NCBI GenBank assembly: GCA_030737835.1
Contig: CM060857.1
Coordinates: 9,760,797 to 9,824,796 of the forward strand
Length of the DNA: 64,000 nt
Reading direction: 5' to 3'
Source: Acorus gramineus
Lineage: Eukaryota; Streptophyta; Magnoliopsida; Acorales; Acoraceae
Shown: piece after piece, positions 46,110 to 59,369 of the stretch
How positions within the stretch are numbered: the stretch's first letter is position 1
Layout: each line of letters opens with the position of its first letter
The notes under the pieces: generated by a model
The model's database searches: none
What the model was told of the DNA's origin: nothing
The model's input: the letters and a program-made list of their open reading frames with translations, nothing else
Made by a program: the position numbers and the translations under genes

Positions 46110-46440
46110 CTGAAACAGGGAGAAACCCTAAAATCTTCAATCAAACGGATACATCCCCTAAAAAGCCCAAAAAACGACCGTAAAACCCAAAAAAATAATA
46201 ATCTAAAAAACCCTAAATCAATCTATTTTCAACAAAAACCCAAAAATCCCTTCTAAATCGAAATAATCCGTATTCGAACTTTGATCTAAGGACATCGACA
46301 TTGCATTAAAACTGAATGAAACCGAAAATCAAGTGATAAATGAATGAAATTGAAAAAGAAAACTCTACCTTTAAGAGCTCCTGATCGAGCGTTCTCTCTG
46401 CTTCGGCGTAAACGAAGACGAAATGGATTTTGTTCTTTCT
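46110..46440 (-). other. 5' UTR exon and UTR intron of the RING-CH gene
   Basis: On the minus strand, a leader exon at about 46369-46430 ends AAAG before a GTAGAG donor, and TTTCAG at 46110 is a good acceptor. The short GA/CT-rich leader and T-rich intron are typical for plant UTR introns. The exact transcription start is not visible. Confidence 0.45.
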
Positions 46441-46963
46441 TTTTTTTTCGCGGGGTTGTCAATTTATATTTTTCAAAGAGAAAATTAGGTTCGGATAAAT
46501 CCGAGCCTAATTAGCTTCGGATAACGCCCCGTTAAGTCCCTCGCTTGACGCGTCACCCGTTCACGCGGTGGGAGTTATGACATCGCATCTTCACCGTGCA
46601 CTCATTGAGCTCCCTCATTGAAAGGACTCACGGGAGGAGACGCTCGTGATTGTTGGAATGTTGAGGCACAGTGATTAAACGGCTGAGATTAACATATAAA
46701 TGGCCCGTCAACAGCTTGTTCTTATGGTAGAGAAGTAAACGCTGTCAGTGCGCAACCCAGTTTACATTCCAAAAGCAGTATCCCAGCTATCTGAACATTA
46801 CAAATTTACAATAGTGTAGCATACAATGCGCTGAATGAAATATTTTTTTTAATACTAGTATGTCTCAATGACTTTATCATCTTTTATAACAATATACTCT
46901 TTAATAGACATGTGTCTTATTTTAAAAAAAAATATTGAGCAGTACAAATGGGATGGCACATAG
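46441..46963. other. Upstream region of the RING-CH gene
   Basis: No gene. It includes an imperfect palindrome at 46485-46510 (arms TTAGGTTCGGAT and ATCCGAGCCTAA) about 55 bp upstream of the inferred leader, and a moderately GC-rich stretch at 46530-46640. The rest is AT-rich up to the broken LTR at 46964. Confidence 0.4.
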
Positions 46964-47146
46964 GTTTCATATGTCTATCTCAAATCATAAATATACTTTG
47001 AATGTGCTTAACAATAATTAAATCGAATGCACGACTTTAGGGACAATAAAAACCATAAGCTCTATTTAGCATAAAATTATGTTATCCTGTAATCCAAACA
47101 TGTAAATGTTAACATGAACCAGCACAAGAAGATTCAAACTATTACA

Positions 47147-47160
47147 GCCTACCCCCCTTA
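47147..47160 (-). promoter_or_regulatory. Polypurine tract of the non-coding LTR element
   Basis: Minus strand TTAAGGGGGGTAGGC abuts the TG that opens the second LTR, the expected place for plus-strand priming. Confidence 0.7.
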
Positions 47161-47495
47161 AACAGGATTTGGGACCAAATCCACAAAATACAAATAGGCC
47201 TTGTGGTCCTCCAACTCGATCCACTCTAATTGTCATTGCAATCTCCTTCACATCTCATTCCACAAAAGAGGCTCTCTTCAACACCAAGATAAGTGAAGAA
47301 CTCCAATGCCATAAGCCTGGCATATAACTCGAGAAGCAAACCTGCAATACAAAATATAAAAAAAGTAAGAACTCATAACCTCTCCTCCTATCCCAAATGT
47401 GCTCTCTGTGTACAACATTATACCTCAAATTCTAACATATTGCTCTGTCGAACTTCTATCTAAATCCTCAATTAACTCAATGAGGTCTAACCTAT

Positions 47496-47508
47496 GCTCT
47501 GATATCAA
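47496..47508 (-). promoter_or_regulatory. Primer-binding site, initiator-Met type
   Basis: Reads TTGATATCAGAGC on the minus strand, just inside the 5' LTR. TGGTATCAGAGC is the usual initiator-Met PBS of plant LTR elements, so there is one mismatch. Confidence 0.7.
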
Positions 47509-49689
47509 CAGTGACGAAACACACCCATGAAAGTTTAAGAAGTTAATAGAGCACCTAACACACCTCATATACAGTTTTTATACAGAACATTATAACATAC
47601 TAACATAGGCATGTTTCGTTAGACCAGCCTCTAACAAAATGTACATAACCATAATATCAAAATATATATCGCTCACCAGCTGGACGTGACACCAAAAGAA
47701 GACAAACCCAATGCCCAAAAACCCCATGCCTCTACTTTGCAAATATAGGAAGAACGAGAATGGAATGAACGAAACATGCTTAGTAGACAGTAAGTAACCC
47801 AAACATTTCATGCATGAATAACCCAAAAGGTGAAACACAAATTGAATGGAATACTAGCTCAAGCATCTTAATAAAATACCAAATGAAATCACTAAATCAT
47901 TATTAGGAGGCCAGGGAAAAAAAATAACATCGCTGATAAACTCACTAACCAACCAAGAATGAATACACGAACTAACACATCACAACTGATACTCTTAACA
48001 AATATCTCGAGGTGCATTACCAATGGACTAAGAGCATATACTCTGAAATCATACATCATATTAGGAAATAGATGCACTAATATCACATCAACAAGAGGAA
48101 TGCCAATCGTATCACTAACACTCGTTGTGGCCCTCGAAACATCCACAATACTCAACGAATAGGGAAATAATAAACTCTGACCAGTGTGCATAGGGATGAC
48201 CATCTCCAAGACCTCCATCTTGGCCGCCCATCGTCTGAGACATCCACAATAAATATCTCAGGCGTAACCCTCGAAACATCCACAACGGAATCACTACCGG
48301 GCCCCCGAACGTCTAGGTACGATAGAGTAGTCTCCCAGCCCCCTACTCGACCCTATACATACTCATGCGCACTAAGGAGCCCAAAATGTAAGGTCTATGA
48401 TCATGCACCTCAAAGCACACAAAAGATACAAGTACATCATAAGGTTCTATGGTCGGACAACACAATCAGATTGATCATAGGAACATACCGAATAATCAGA
48501 ATTTATACAATAGGATCACACACGACTCACACTATTCATAAGTCAATTATAGGTTCAAGAGAATCAGTAATGCATACTCTCAAGATATGACTAAAATAAG
48601 TATGAATCTCTAATCTCGACAACTAAATAATAATAATAATAATTAACAAGGAAACATGTATCAAAAGTGAATATTTCAAGAATAAATAGACCAATGATAA
48701 GAATATTTAGAATCTCAAACAACCAGAAGATCAACAAGTCTGAATTTTCAAAAAGCAACCGAACAAAGAAAACATCAATAAAGTGTGGAATGGAATGGAA
48801 CAAGCAAATAATGGGTCACTTACCAGCCAATTCACAACCCCAAGCTGGACTCACCCTAATCCAGCTCCTAAAGCATGTAGAGGGGTCCACTGATAAAAAT
48901 ATAATTCCAATAAGATATCAAACCGTACCTCATTAATCAAGCAAACCTCAATTCCCCCAAGGCAAACATGATATTCCCACTATGGACCCTAAATTAATAT
49001 AGTAAAAATAACCCTATAATCCATATTCATCCAGCCCCAAAAACATAATTTTCATTCAAAACTGAAATACAACCACCTTAGATGAAGAATAACGATGAAA
49101 AGAACAAAAATAATACCCTCGTGCCTCTCTCATAAATACACACACATAAACCACCGACTCTCATAGCATGAAATGTAATTGAGAAATCCGCCAAATTACC
49201 AAACTACCCATCCTTATAAACTTGTGTAGTCTCGCCTAGAATGGCCATATCTTCTTGTAGGACACTCCATTTCAGATGATACAATTTCTGTTGGAAAGCT
49301 GATGAAAATATTTACAACTTCTCTATTTAGATCAAAATTAGAGAAACCTCCAATTAAGCTAAAAACAGCGACAAACAAGAGACACCACGCTTTCTTCTTC
49401 GAGGGTCAGCAATGGTAAAACAGCCTTAACATTTCTAATATAGCTCCAAATAGCACAAAATCAATTTTATATGAAAGGCAACTCAAAATTGAAGGCTTCA
49501 TATGTTTATCTCGAATCCTAAATATACCTCAAAAGTGCTTAAAAATAATTAAATTGAATGCACGACCTTAGGGACAATAAAAACCGTAAGCTCCATTTAG
49601 CATAAAATTATGCTATCCTGCTATCCAAACATGTAAATGTTAGCATAAACTAGCATAAGAGAGTTCGGCATATTACAATAAGTTGGGTT

Positions 49690-51345
49690 TCCATTATTCA
49701 ATGGTCCTAAATGTCCAAATATTTTATCCCATCCCCCTTAGATGTGATTTTCACCACAATGAATTGATATTGATGGAGCAGGGATTGGTCGTACAAGAAC
49801 ATCCATTAAGAAATTTCTTAATCATTCAGCCTCTTTACCAATAGCGGCTAAGACTATAAATTCCAACTTCATAGTCGAGTGTGAAATACCTGTCTGTTTC
49901 TTCCTTTCCCACGAAACAGCAGCACCACCTACAGTAAATACCCATCCTGTAGTAGATTTACCATCACCTATATTCGATATCCAACTTGCATCTGAATATC
50001 CTTCTAAAACCTGGAAACCTTTCATATGATAATTCGAGTCCAGTTGTTTTCTTCAAAAAACCAAGGACTCGCCCATGGCTTTCCAATATTCTACACCAGG
50101 GGTTACTTGCATATTTACTCAGTTTGCTTACAACAAAAGATATGTCAGGTCTTGTGCAATGCATTGCATACATAAGACTTCCTATAGCACTTGCATATTC
50201 CAACCATGCAACTGCTCTTTCATTATTTTCAATTAATTTGATACTAGGATCAGATGGAGTAAATGTGTCATTTAAGTTAAAGTGCTTAAACTTATGCAAT
50301 ATTTTCTCAACATAATGAAATTGACTAAATGCATAACCCTTACTATGTTTCTGAATTTTGATACCCAAAATAGTATCGACCTCTCTAAGGTTTTTCATTT
50401 TTAACATAGTAGACGAAAATTATTTTGATTCAGTTATGCATTGCATATCATTGCTAATGATCAACATATAATCAACATATAAGCAAATAATGACAATATT
50501 TTTATTACATTTCTTGTAATATACACATTTGTCTACATCATTATGTCTAAATCCATTAGATAATATAACACAATCAAATTTTTTATGCCACTATTTGAGA
50601 GTCTGTTTAAGTTTATAAATGGACTTCACTAATTTGTATACCTTGTTTTCCTGTCCAGGTAAAATAAACCCTTCAGGTTGCTCCATGTAAACTTCTTCTT
50701 CAAGTTCACCATTAAGGAATGCAATTTTTACATCCATCGATGTATGACAAAATTATGTATAGATGAGAGTGCAAACAATACTCTTATAGATGCTATTCTT
50801 GCTACATGAGCATATGTATCGAAATAATCGTTCCCTTCCTTTCGTTGAAACCATTTAGCCATTAATCTGGCCTAAGGTTTGAACTACCTCATTAGTGTTA
50901 TATTTCTTTTTGAAAACCCATTTACATCTGATTGGTTTTGAACTAGAAGGCAAATCCACAAGTTTCCATGTATTATATAAAATGATTGAATTCATCTCAT
51001 CATTAATTGCTTCATTCCAAAAGATGCATCTTCAGAAGACATTGCTTCTTTAAAAGTTTTGGAGTCTTCCTCTAAACTTATCTCAAGTTTAGTTTTTCTC
51101 AACATTGATTTTCTATCTCCTTCAACTAAGAAAATCACATGTGTAGGATCAATGAATCTAGATTCTAATCATTTCTCCTTTCTCACTCTTTAACTATTTC
51201 TGAGTTCAAATGTTCTAGAAGAATTCTCAACATAAATTTTTTTAGTTTGTTATGTATAGACACTATTTTCATATTTAAAATCTGAAAATAATTTGTCCAC
51301 AACGAACTCAACATCTTTGAATTCCATTGTCACATTTGGGTCCAA
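49690..51345 (-). pseudogene. Ty1/copia pol relic, RT and RNase H half
   Basis: Minus-strand pieces in several frames give the copia RT: WNEAINDEMNSI with [51 protein letters not shown], then the 3' part TILGIKIQK and GSLMYAMHCTRPDISF. The RNase H starts GYSDASWISNI and has STTGWVFTVGGAAVSWERKKQT. Many stops and frame changes occur. The sequence is cut on the left by the LTR element at 49677 and separated on the right from its gag-protease half (57.8-59.4 kb) by the insertion at 51.4-57.8 kb. Confidence 0.88.
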
Positions 51346-51399
51346 TTATTTCTGGTCCAATTATTTTTGAAATCTTTTATAATTGCATGCATTTGTTTG

Positions 51400-54300
51400 A
51401 TGAAAGCAAGGAATGTATGATGATTGCAAGTGTTTTAAAAGTTTAATTGGACCATGATTGTTTTCCCTTTTATGACCTGTCAGGGAGAATTATAAATTAC
51501 AATGAATTTCATTTTCATTGGAATGTGGGGGTCTCATTTTATACATGCATGAGTTGGGATTGCTGGCCACATCTTTCATCATATACATATATACCATAGT
51601 ACCATGCGTTTCAATATTTCTTAATGAATGAATGAATATATTACATATGCATAAATAAAATTCATATGGTGACATGCATGAATAGCTACAAAACTTTGTG
51701 AATTGTTGATTGTTGTTTCCATTTATAAAGGCTGTCATGACATGTGTGTAGCAAATTTTTTTTTTCATTTCATCATTTACATGATATGCATTCAGAGTTG
51801 GCATATTTATGATTTCATAATTCTTACATTCCTGAAACCAAAAGGTATCCAGTCTTTAAAGGGTTGATTTCATAATATATAAATGTGGCTATGGGAATAT
51901 AAATTTGATCATGATATTATTACTTCAATACACATATTGTTGTGAAATGTTATATTTTATGGTCTATATATACGAGTATTATTTAACATTTCTCTTATTA
52001 TAAGATGACATGCCAACATTTATAGTTCCTTGAAAAATTTTCATTCTTTTGAGATTTGATATTATGTGGTGTTAGTATTGTTATTTATGCAAGGCATATT
52101 TATGTATCCTATTGAGATATATATATTAATTGCAAAGAAGTTGCATGATTATATTTATTTGAAGGCTAGTGGTATTCCAGTAATAATCTAACATGATATT
52201 TGAAGGCTAGTGGTATTCCAGTAATAATCTAACATGAGATTGGATAAATGGAGTTCTAAACTATTTGGTTGTTGAGACTATTGGAATTCTTCTCTAGGTC
52301 TCTATTATCATTTATTCAGATTTCTCATTATATTTAGTGATCTGTGACTTAGCCATATTTTGCCGATGATCACGGAGCTTATTATTATCTATTGGGTTTT
52401 TTTAATTTTCTCGAGAATCACTCAAGTGTTCGTGCTATTTTAATTATCATCTTATGAGGCTGCTCTATTATTTGATGTGACGCATGATATCAGTTACCTA
52501 TCAACAGAAAGCTTCAATTTATGTAGTTAAAGGCATGACAATCAGATTGCTTCTTATCTATCATATTGGGACAATTTTTGTCACGCCCCAGGGCGGCCGT
52601 CCCTGGGACGCGGCAAGTGTATATATGATATCAGTAACAGGAATTCAATAATATACTCAAACGACAACTAAAATGACAACACAGACAAAGCAGGGCTGAC
52701 ATGATATATACACCAAATGCGGAAGCTAAAAGACTGAATCTGTAATCAAAACATACTACAGACTCGATACATAATCATATGTCTTGTGAGAGCCAACATG
52801 TCCATATACACATAAATACAATCCATACATAAACCAAACTAGGTGCCCAAGCACAGAGATATATACATACAACAAAGAGAAGGATGCTGATGGCCTCAAA
52901 ACTCGAGGGACGTGGCGCTACTCCGCTACTGGTGTAGTCGCTTGGGAAGCTCCTCCTTCAAGTCCTCCTCAGTGATCACTGAAAAAGATTTTATGCGAGG
53001 GGTGAGCCACACGCTCAGTGAATAGCACAACCCATGCATACAGTTTATATTAACCACAATTTACAACAAAGAGCCCCAAAGTGGCATAATCAATCACAAG
53101 TCCGGTGGTTCGCTACATCGCCGAACCACCATACCCTCACCCTCACCCTCACCCCTCAATAGGTGACAAAGGATGTTGGAACTTAATGGGCTGATAATCA
53201 TCCATACACAATCATGTGGGTCGTCACATCGCCGGCCCACCATACCCTCACCCTCACCCCTCAATAGGTGACATAGGCTCTTGGGACTGACTAGGCTGTT
53301 GGTCACCCTTGGTCCACCGGTAGTCTCTCCTCACTCCGTAGGTCGTTTGGCCACCCCCACGTTCAGCGCAGTCCTTCTACCAAATCAGGAGGCGCCTACT
53401 GATGGGAGCCCCTGCACGGGACAACCTTTCTAACGCCGAGGTAGTCTCTACACGGATCCAACGAAGGGAACAGAACAGCCTATCCATCGCATATGATCCA
53501 CTCGGATCCGCTGACAGCACATCTCTACAACTCTAATGTCTTGAATTCTTTCAGAATTCCTCCACGCGCATAACCAAGATGCGGGGAATACAGATAATAA
53601 AAATGAGGAAAAGAGACCTTGGGAGGGCAACCTGAGGTCCCGATATAGGACATCCGACAACCAAACAAGGAACACGGAGTACCCTAACCCGGGTCTCAAT
53701 GTTAACCTCGCAAGGCCCCCTTATATTCCCCAAGGCATGCTAACAATATTACAAGTTTGCATTTAAGTAAATAAATCAAACTAATAGGACGCATGCATAG
53801 GTCAGGGCTTTCCTAGCATGATAGCGGGGTGACAGGATGCACGGCTCATGCACAAATCCTAAGGGTGCAAGTCCCTAACATACAAGTCTAGGGTGGCATG
53901 CATTCTACACATAGATCATGCTTGCATGGATTATAATAAAAACAGTTAATACCAACTATGTGCCCCAGGGGAGGACGGTACACGCCAAGTGCATGTAGCG
54001 CCTCCCAAACTGGGTTGGGTTGTCCCACTCACCGGAAGTCGGGTCGACGCACGACCGTCCGTCGAGATCTGCAAGACAGGGTATTAATTGGTGAGTATAA
54101 ATCCACAACTACTACCAAAGACATCAAAAATACACAAAACCCACAAACAACCACCCAACACTCGGGCAAACGTGCATACGCCCCGTACGCACGCTAGCCC
54201 GAGCACCCCGGCAACCACCCGCACCCCCGGCAACAACCCGCACGGCCGGCAACCACCCGCAAGGCCACCCGACCTCCCGGGTGCACCGCCGCGCTTCAGC

Positions 54301-57300
54301 CCGCGCACCCCGCACACCGCCGGGCCCCTGCCCGCCGCCGCACCACCCGGGGCACCGCGCGTCCACTGCGCCCAACCGCAGCAGCCCGCGCGCGCCCCGC
54401 ACGCCTCGCGCCGGCCCGCGAGCACCCCGCACGCCCCCGCACGCAGTGCCTCGCCCCGCACGCACCTCCGCCACCTCGCCGCGCCCCGCGCGCACCACCA
54501 CCGCCTCGCCGCGCCCCGCGCGCACCACCCCTGCCTCGCCGCGCCCCGTGCGCACCACCCCTGCCTCGCCGCGCCCCGCACGCACCCTGCACGCACCCTG
54601 CACGACGCCCCTGCACGCACTGCCCTCTCGGCCATCACCCCCAGCACCGCTCGCCCAGCACCTCGCGCACAGCTGCTCGACCAGCACCTCGCACACAGCT
54701 CGCCACCAGCTCCTCGCGCACAGCTGCTCGACCAGCACCTCGCGCACAGCTGCTCGACCAGCACCTCGCGCACGCCCGCGCGCACGCCGGCGCGCACGCA
54801 CGCGCGCGCCCAGCCTGCGCGCTGCCCGTGCTGCTGCCGCTGCTGCCTGCTGCCCGAAACAGAACCCCCCACTGCCCGAGCAACTCCACCACCCACCCAA
54901 TGGCCTCCGACGGCCTCCGACCGCCCCCAACCACCTCCGACAGCCTCCCACAGCCGCCGACCACCACCCAAACACAAAACCCCCCTCCTAACATGCATCT
55001 AAGCCAAAAAGAAGAGGTAAAAGAGCATACCAAGGGGAGGAAGGGGTGTCCGGGTGCTCTCCGCGCACCGAAACGCTTCCCCAAAGCCCTCCAACGCCCG
55101 GATCTCACTCGGCCTTCGAAATGGCCCAAAACAGAGGAGAAAGAGGGGAGGATGGAGAGGCTAGACTCGTCGGAATCAGGATTTGAAGGCACCGGGGTGT
55201 AGATCGGGACCCGATCTACACTTCCTGTGCTTTAGGTTTTCGGGTTTGAGGTCTCTAAGGGGCTCAAAAGGGAGAAAATGAGAGAGAGGAGAGAGAGAAA
55301 AGTAAATGGTAGGGATGATGAATAGTGACATGTGATTTTTAGATCCCACCTTTATATAGTAAGCGACTTAAAAACCCAGATACGCCCCGGAATTGCAAAA
55401 TTTCAGAAACGTTGCCGGAATTCGATGAAATTTTTATGAGTGGCTTAAAATGGCACCAGGACACATAATATGCAGTTAGATTTTCAATCGGAGTCCTCTA
55501 GCTCAGGACGATAGCTAACAGTCCAAAATTTTGCGGTTCCGATTGAAAAACGAAAAAACTTAAAAACTGCCAAAATGCTCCAATGGTTACCAGCAGGCCA
55601 AAAAGTGACACATATATAACAATTTTGGTCTTCAAAAGGAACACAGAGGCATAGTGTTCCATGATATTTATATTTGATGATCTATGGGTTGCTGATATTC
55701 GTTTATGCCCTTTCATTACAACTGTCAGTTATCAGGTCTAGGAGACAACTATATTATCTTATTTTCTTGATGTATTATTTGAAGAACTATCTGGATATCT
55801 TCTTCATATGACCTTCACATTTTCTGTATTATATTATGGTACCCTGGATGAATATTGTGTATATGGTCTATCCGAGATACGTGAGTACAAACTTAACTTG
55901 TGATTACCTTAAATATTAATGGTCATATTAAATAATTTTGTGGTAATCATGCTCACATAAATGTCTTGGTCAATTGCATACTCTTATATTGACATTATGA
56001 TTAGCATAAAAGTTATTATTTTCTATATGTTTGTATGCTCATGTGATGATGATCAAGCTTTATTGCTTGCATGCATAAATAAATTTAAAAAAAATTGTGA
56101 TTTATTTTTAGAGAATATTTTTGCATGCATGCATATCCCAATTATTTTTTATATAGTCTCTAAATGTAGGGGTATTTGTGAAAATAAATAATAAAAAATT
56201 ACAATGATAATTTACATACCCTAAAATGTGGGGAGAGACATATACCTCATTAATTAAAAGGAAAATATTGAGAGAGAGAGAGACTACAAAATATTGGGAC
56301 AAGAAAATCAAATTGTCTAGACAACTATAAATAAAACTTAAGTCGATTCACCTTATGTCTAAGGGAATATAACTCGAGTTTTGTAGAGAACTTCACTAAA
56401 GGACTTGCGAGATAACTCGTCCTTAATATCGAGACCTAGGGGGATGTGGGTTAAGCCCATTAAAAAATTACCTGCAGCGGGCTCCCTACATGGTGATTGG
56501 AGATCTCATAAAGATGGTTTTCAAGGGGATAACAAAGTTGTATTGGTAAACTTGTGAGTACTGTAGAGGAAAAGTTCCTCTAACCCATCCCTATAGTAAC
56601 AGTGCTAACTGTAGCGGAAGTAGGTTGAGCTAATGCTCTTAATGGGTTCGAGTCCTTTTCGGACAAGGTGTGGTCTGTGCAGACACCCTGAAGAACTCAC
56701 CTATAGGAGTGCACGGACGAGGGCCCGTATCCTTTGGGATTTGGGCTAAATCTCTAAGGCATTTAATAAAGGATATGAGCACATGGCCGTAATGTACTAC
56801 CCCGTAGAACATGACTCATATCTTGTACCGTGTGTGTGATCAGAGAAACCAGGCTAAAGGGGTCGAATTCAAAGACTTGGTCTATTCAAGCTTCTCCGGG
56901 GGAAATGGTTTACACTAAGTGAATGTTCAATCCCAGAAAATACCTTCACCTATTACATGGTATAAGACACCCAAGATTCTTTGTTCCACCCTAGATCAAT
57001 TTATTATATTCCTTGACTATCTCTATTTTGCGTTATATCTATATTTATTATGTATTTATGGTTCTAGGGGATTGTTAGAATTTAGTGACCGAAAATACAT
57101 GCATATCTTAAACCTCACTAGCCGTTTGGATGAGTTGGGGCTTTGAAATGTTTAATTACGGACAGAGCATGCGTTTTTGAAGATTAGAATGCTCAGCCGT
57201 TTGAGAATTTCATGCGTTTCAAATATTCAATGACAATGCATTAATATGTGGCGTTTTATTAACATCATATATCATTTGCATATAAAAGGAAGGGTTCTCA

Positions 57301-57770
57301 TGTCCGAGGGCAATCATCTCAAGTAAAAGTGGAATTCCAATTCTTATTTACTCTGTGTACTTAATGCATTAGTGATCAATCATGTTCAGCCCTTTTAGTG
57401 TCTAACCCAATCCGCATGCAACACTATTTTCCCTTTCTATTGGTTTATTTATCAGGGCGTCTGAAAGGATCACAATCTATTCACCGTGGTTCTTCCGTAG
57501 CTCGCACCCCGAAAGAACAAAACCTATTGTGGTCGTATCTCTCAGTGGTAGGAGCCATTCAACCATGTGCGTGAGGGGGTCTTATTCACCGATGACAGAG
57601 TGTCTTCACTCACTTCCATATTTTCACATACACTTTTCTAATCCCTAACTCTTTTATTTAATGCTTTTACTATATATTTTAGAGTATGCATGATTTCATA
57701 TATATTTGATGTTTACATTGTTGATGTGATAATTATAAGAATTTGTGTTTAGCATAATATTTGTTTATCT
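51400..57770 (+). mobile_element. LTR-like insertion splitting the copia element (boundaries approximate)
   Basis: Copia homology ends near 51345 and resumes near 57771, so the material between was inserted. Excluding the solo LTR at 52579-55621 it is about 3.3 kb, without coding capacity. A TATA box (TATAAAAGGA, 57281-57290), followed by a moderately GC-rich transcribed-type region with TTTATCAGGGCG, suggests LTR sequence on the plus strand. A 41-bp exact tandem duplication lies at 52158-52237. A GA repeat lies at 56270-56282. I could not fix the ends or a target duplication; family unknown. Confidence 0.45.
52579..55621 (+). mobile_element. Solo LTR 3 (3.0 kb, TGTCACGCCCC family)
   Basis: Begins TGTCACGCCCCAGGGCGGCC and ends CACATATATAACA, with a perfect 5-bp target duplication ATTTT (52574-52578 and 55622-55626). 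The last 200 bp match the end of solo LTR 1 closely (ACGTTGCCGGAATTCGATG, ATATGCAGTTAGATTTTC). A GC-rich core of CGC/GCAC words lies at 54160-54850 and gives two opposite 304-codon frames that I regard as artefacts. No internal domain present. Confidence 0.9.
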
Positions 57771-59367
57771 CACACAACAATATATCAGAATGAATTAATT
57801 CTAAAATTTGAGATGCTCTTTGTACTTTTGAAAAAGTCTTTTTATCGAATTTAGATTTAACACATATTTCACATTTACGTGTATCACCATTATAATTTAA
57901 TAGCATGCCAAGTCTGATCATATTCCTAATTGAATTATAATTCAAATGTGCCAATCTACAATGCCATACAGAAACAAATTCCTCAATATAAGAAAAATTA
58001 ATAGCATTTTCATTCTGGCTCAACTTTATCATCCCATCATAAGAATACCCTTTAACACAAATACATCACTCTTAGACAAGATTAACTTGTCTGATTCATA
58101 CACAATTTTTCTTCCCCTCTTAACAACAAGATCAGCAAAGATCAAGTTTCTGTGCATTGTTAGAAAATGAAGAACATTAACAAGAATGAACTTCTTTCCA
58201 GCGGTGAAGTGAAATTTAACAAAGCCCTTTCCAACGACCTTAATTCGAATGTTTGTTGTTTCCCATCATAACCTCTTTCTCCTCTGTCACTTCTTCATAT
58301 ATTTTGAAGAGTGACCTATCATGACAGACATGAACAGAAGCACAAGAATCGACCCTCCAACTAGAAATCTTGTCAACAATAAAGACCTCAATCACAACAA
58401 CTATTCTTTCATGATCATCTAGAACATTCACTTCGGTTTTGTCAGTTTTAGCAGTCTTCCGATCTCAGCATTCATGAGTATAGTGACCCTTTTTGCCATG
58501 ACATAGCAAGGGCCATTTTTCTTGGGTTTCTGATTCTGAAATTTTCTCTTCTTGCCAAATTTCTATATGGTGTTTTTGGGTTTCTTGTTCTGGTTAAGAT
58601 TGCTAAGACCAGCACCTTCAACAGTGCTCACTTTAGAGCCTTCAAAGGAATTTCCTTCCTTGTTTTGGATATGAGACTCCTCTTCTATGCGCAAATGCGT
58701 CATGACCTGCATGCTCCACAGTGAGCTCCTCCCTCTTGTACAATAGTATCTTTATGAAGTTATTCCAAGATGGAGGCAATTTCGCAATAATTGCCCCCAC
58801 CTAAAAAGACTCAGAAACATCTATTTTCAATGTCCGAATTTTATTCACTAACACTTGCAACTCATGAACTTGAGTGAGACTACCTTTTCCTTCAACCATT
58901 TTAAAATTAAAATATTTGGATATTATGAACTTATTTGTACATTCTTCTTCGCTTTATACTTCTCCTCCAGTTTGGTCTAGATCTCCTTCGCGGTCTTTGT
59001 TCCGGTATACAAATCATATAAACGATCAAAAAGAGCATTCATGATATGGATGTGGCATATCATATCGTCCTCCATCCTCTTCTTTCAATCTATAGTTTGT
59101 TCTGGCATATCCTCTTCTGAAGATTTTGGAAGCGCCACTAAGTCTAAATCCAACAGATAAAAAATCATCAGAGTGGTGAGGAGGAAACGCATCTTGTCCT
59201 GCCATCGAGTGAAGTTGGTGCAATCGAAACGATCCAGTTTGATGAAGTCTTGGTTCATGATCTTGATCGACGTCATGTTGGATTCGGCATCCATTGAAAT
59301 ATCGCTTAAAATTGATGGAAAATGAGGAATGGAACCAAAAAGAACAATTTGAGACTTCGAGGCTCAT
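57771..59367 (-). pseudogene. Ty1/copia relic, gag-protease-preintegrase half
   Basis: Minus strand, in order: gag with FIKLDRFDCTNFTRWQDKMRF (59085-59294); a frame-broken CCHC knuckle near 58440-58520; protease with SSWRVDSCASVHVCHDRSLF (58240-58431), where the usual DSG active site reads DSC; and the gag-pre-integrase block VWHCRLAHLNYNSIRNMIRLGML with CEICVKSKFDKKTF (57733-58032). Homology breaks at the start of the integrase core, CEIN, at about 57771. It is the 5' half of the element whose RT is at 49.7-51.3 kb. Confidence 0.85.
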
Positions 59368-59369
59368 AG

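Larger units (their letters stand above)
46964..49677 (-). mobile_element. Non-coding LTR element with large LTRs and a ~365-bp interior
   Basis: On the minus strand the 5' LTR runs from 49677 to 47512 (2166 bp, starts TGTAATATGCC). The interior is 47147-47511 and a second LTR starts at 47146 (TGTAATAGTT). The two LTRs align from their first base for about 185 bp (47146-46964 against 49677-49494), then the second is truncated. Directly after the first LTR is TGATATCAGAGC, one mismatch from the initiator-Met tRNA PBS. Directly before the second is a purine tract (AAGGGGGGTAGG). So both priming signals exist with almost nothing between them. It inserted in the copia relic. Confidence 0.8.

Noticed and set aside
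54084..55002. Opposite 304-codon open frames on both strands
   Set aside because: They lie in the GC-rich core of solo LTR 3, are made of Ala/Arg/Pro/His/Gly words, and exist because stop codons are rare at this composition.
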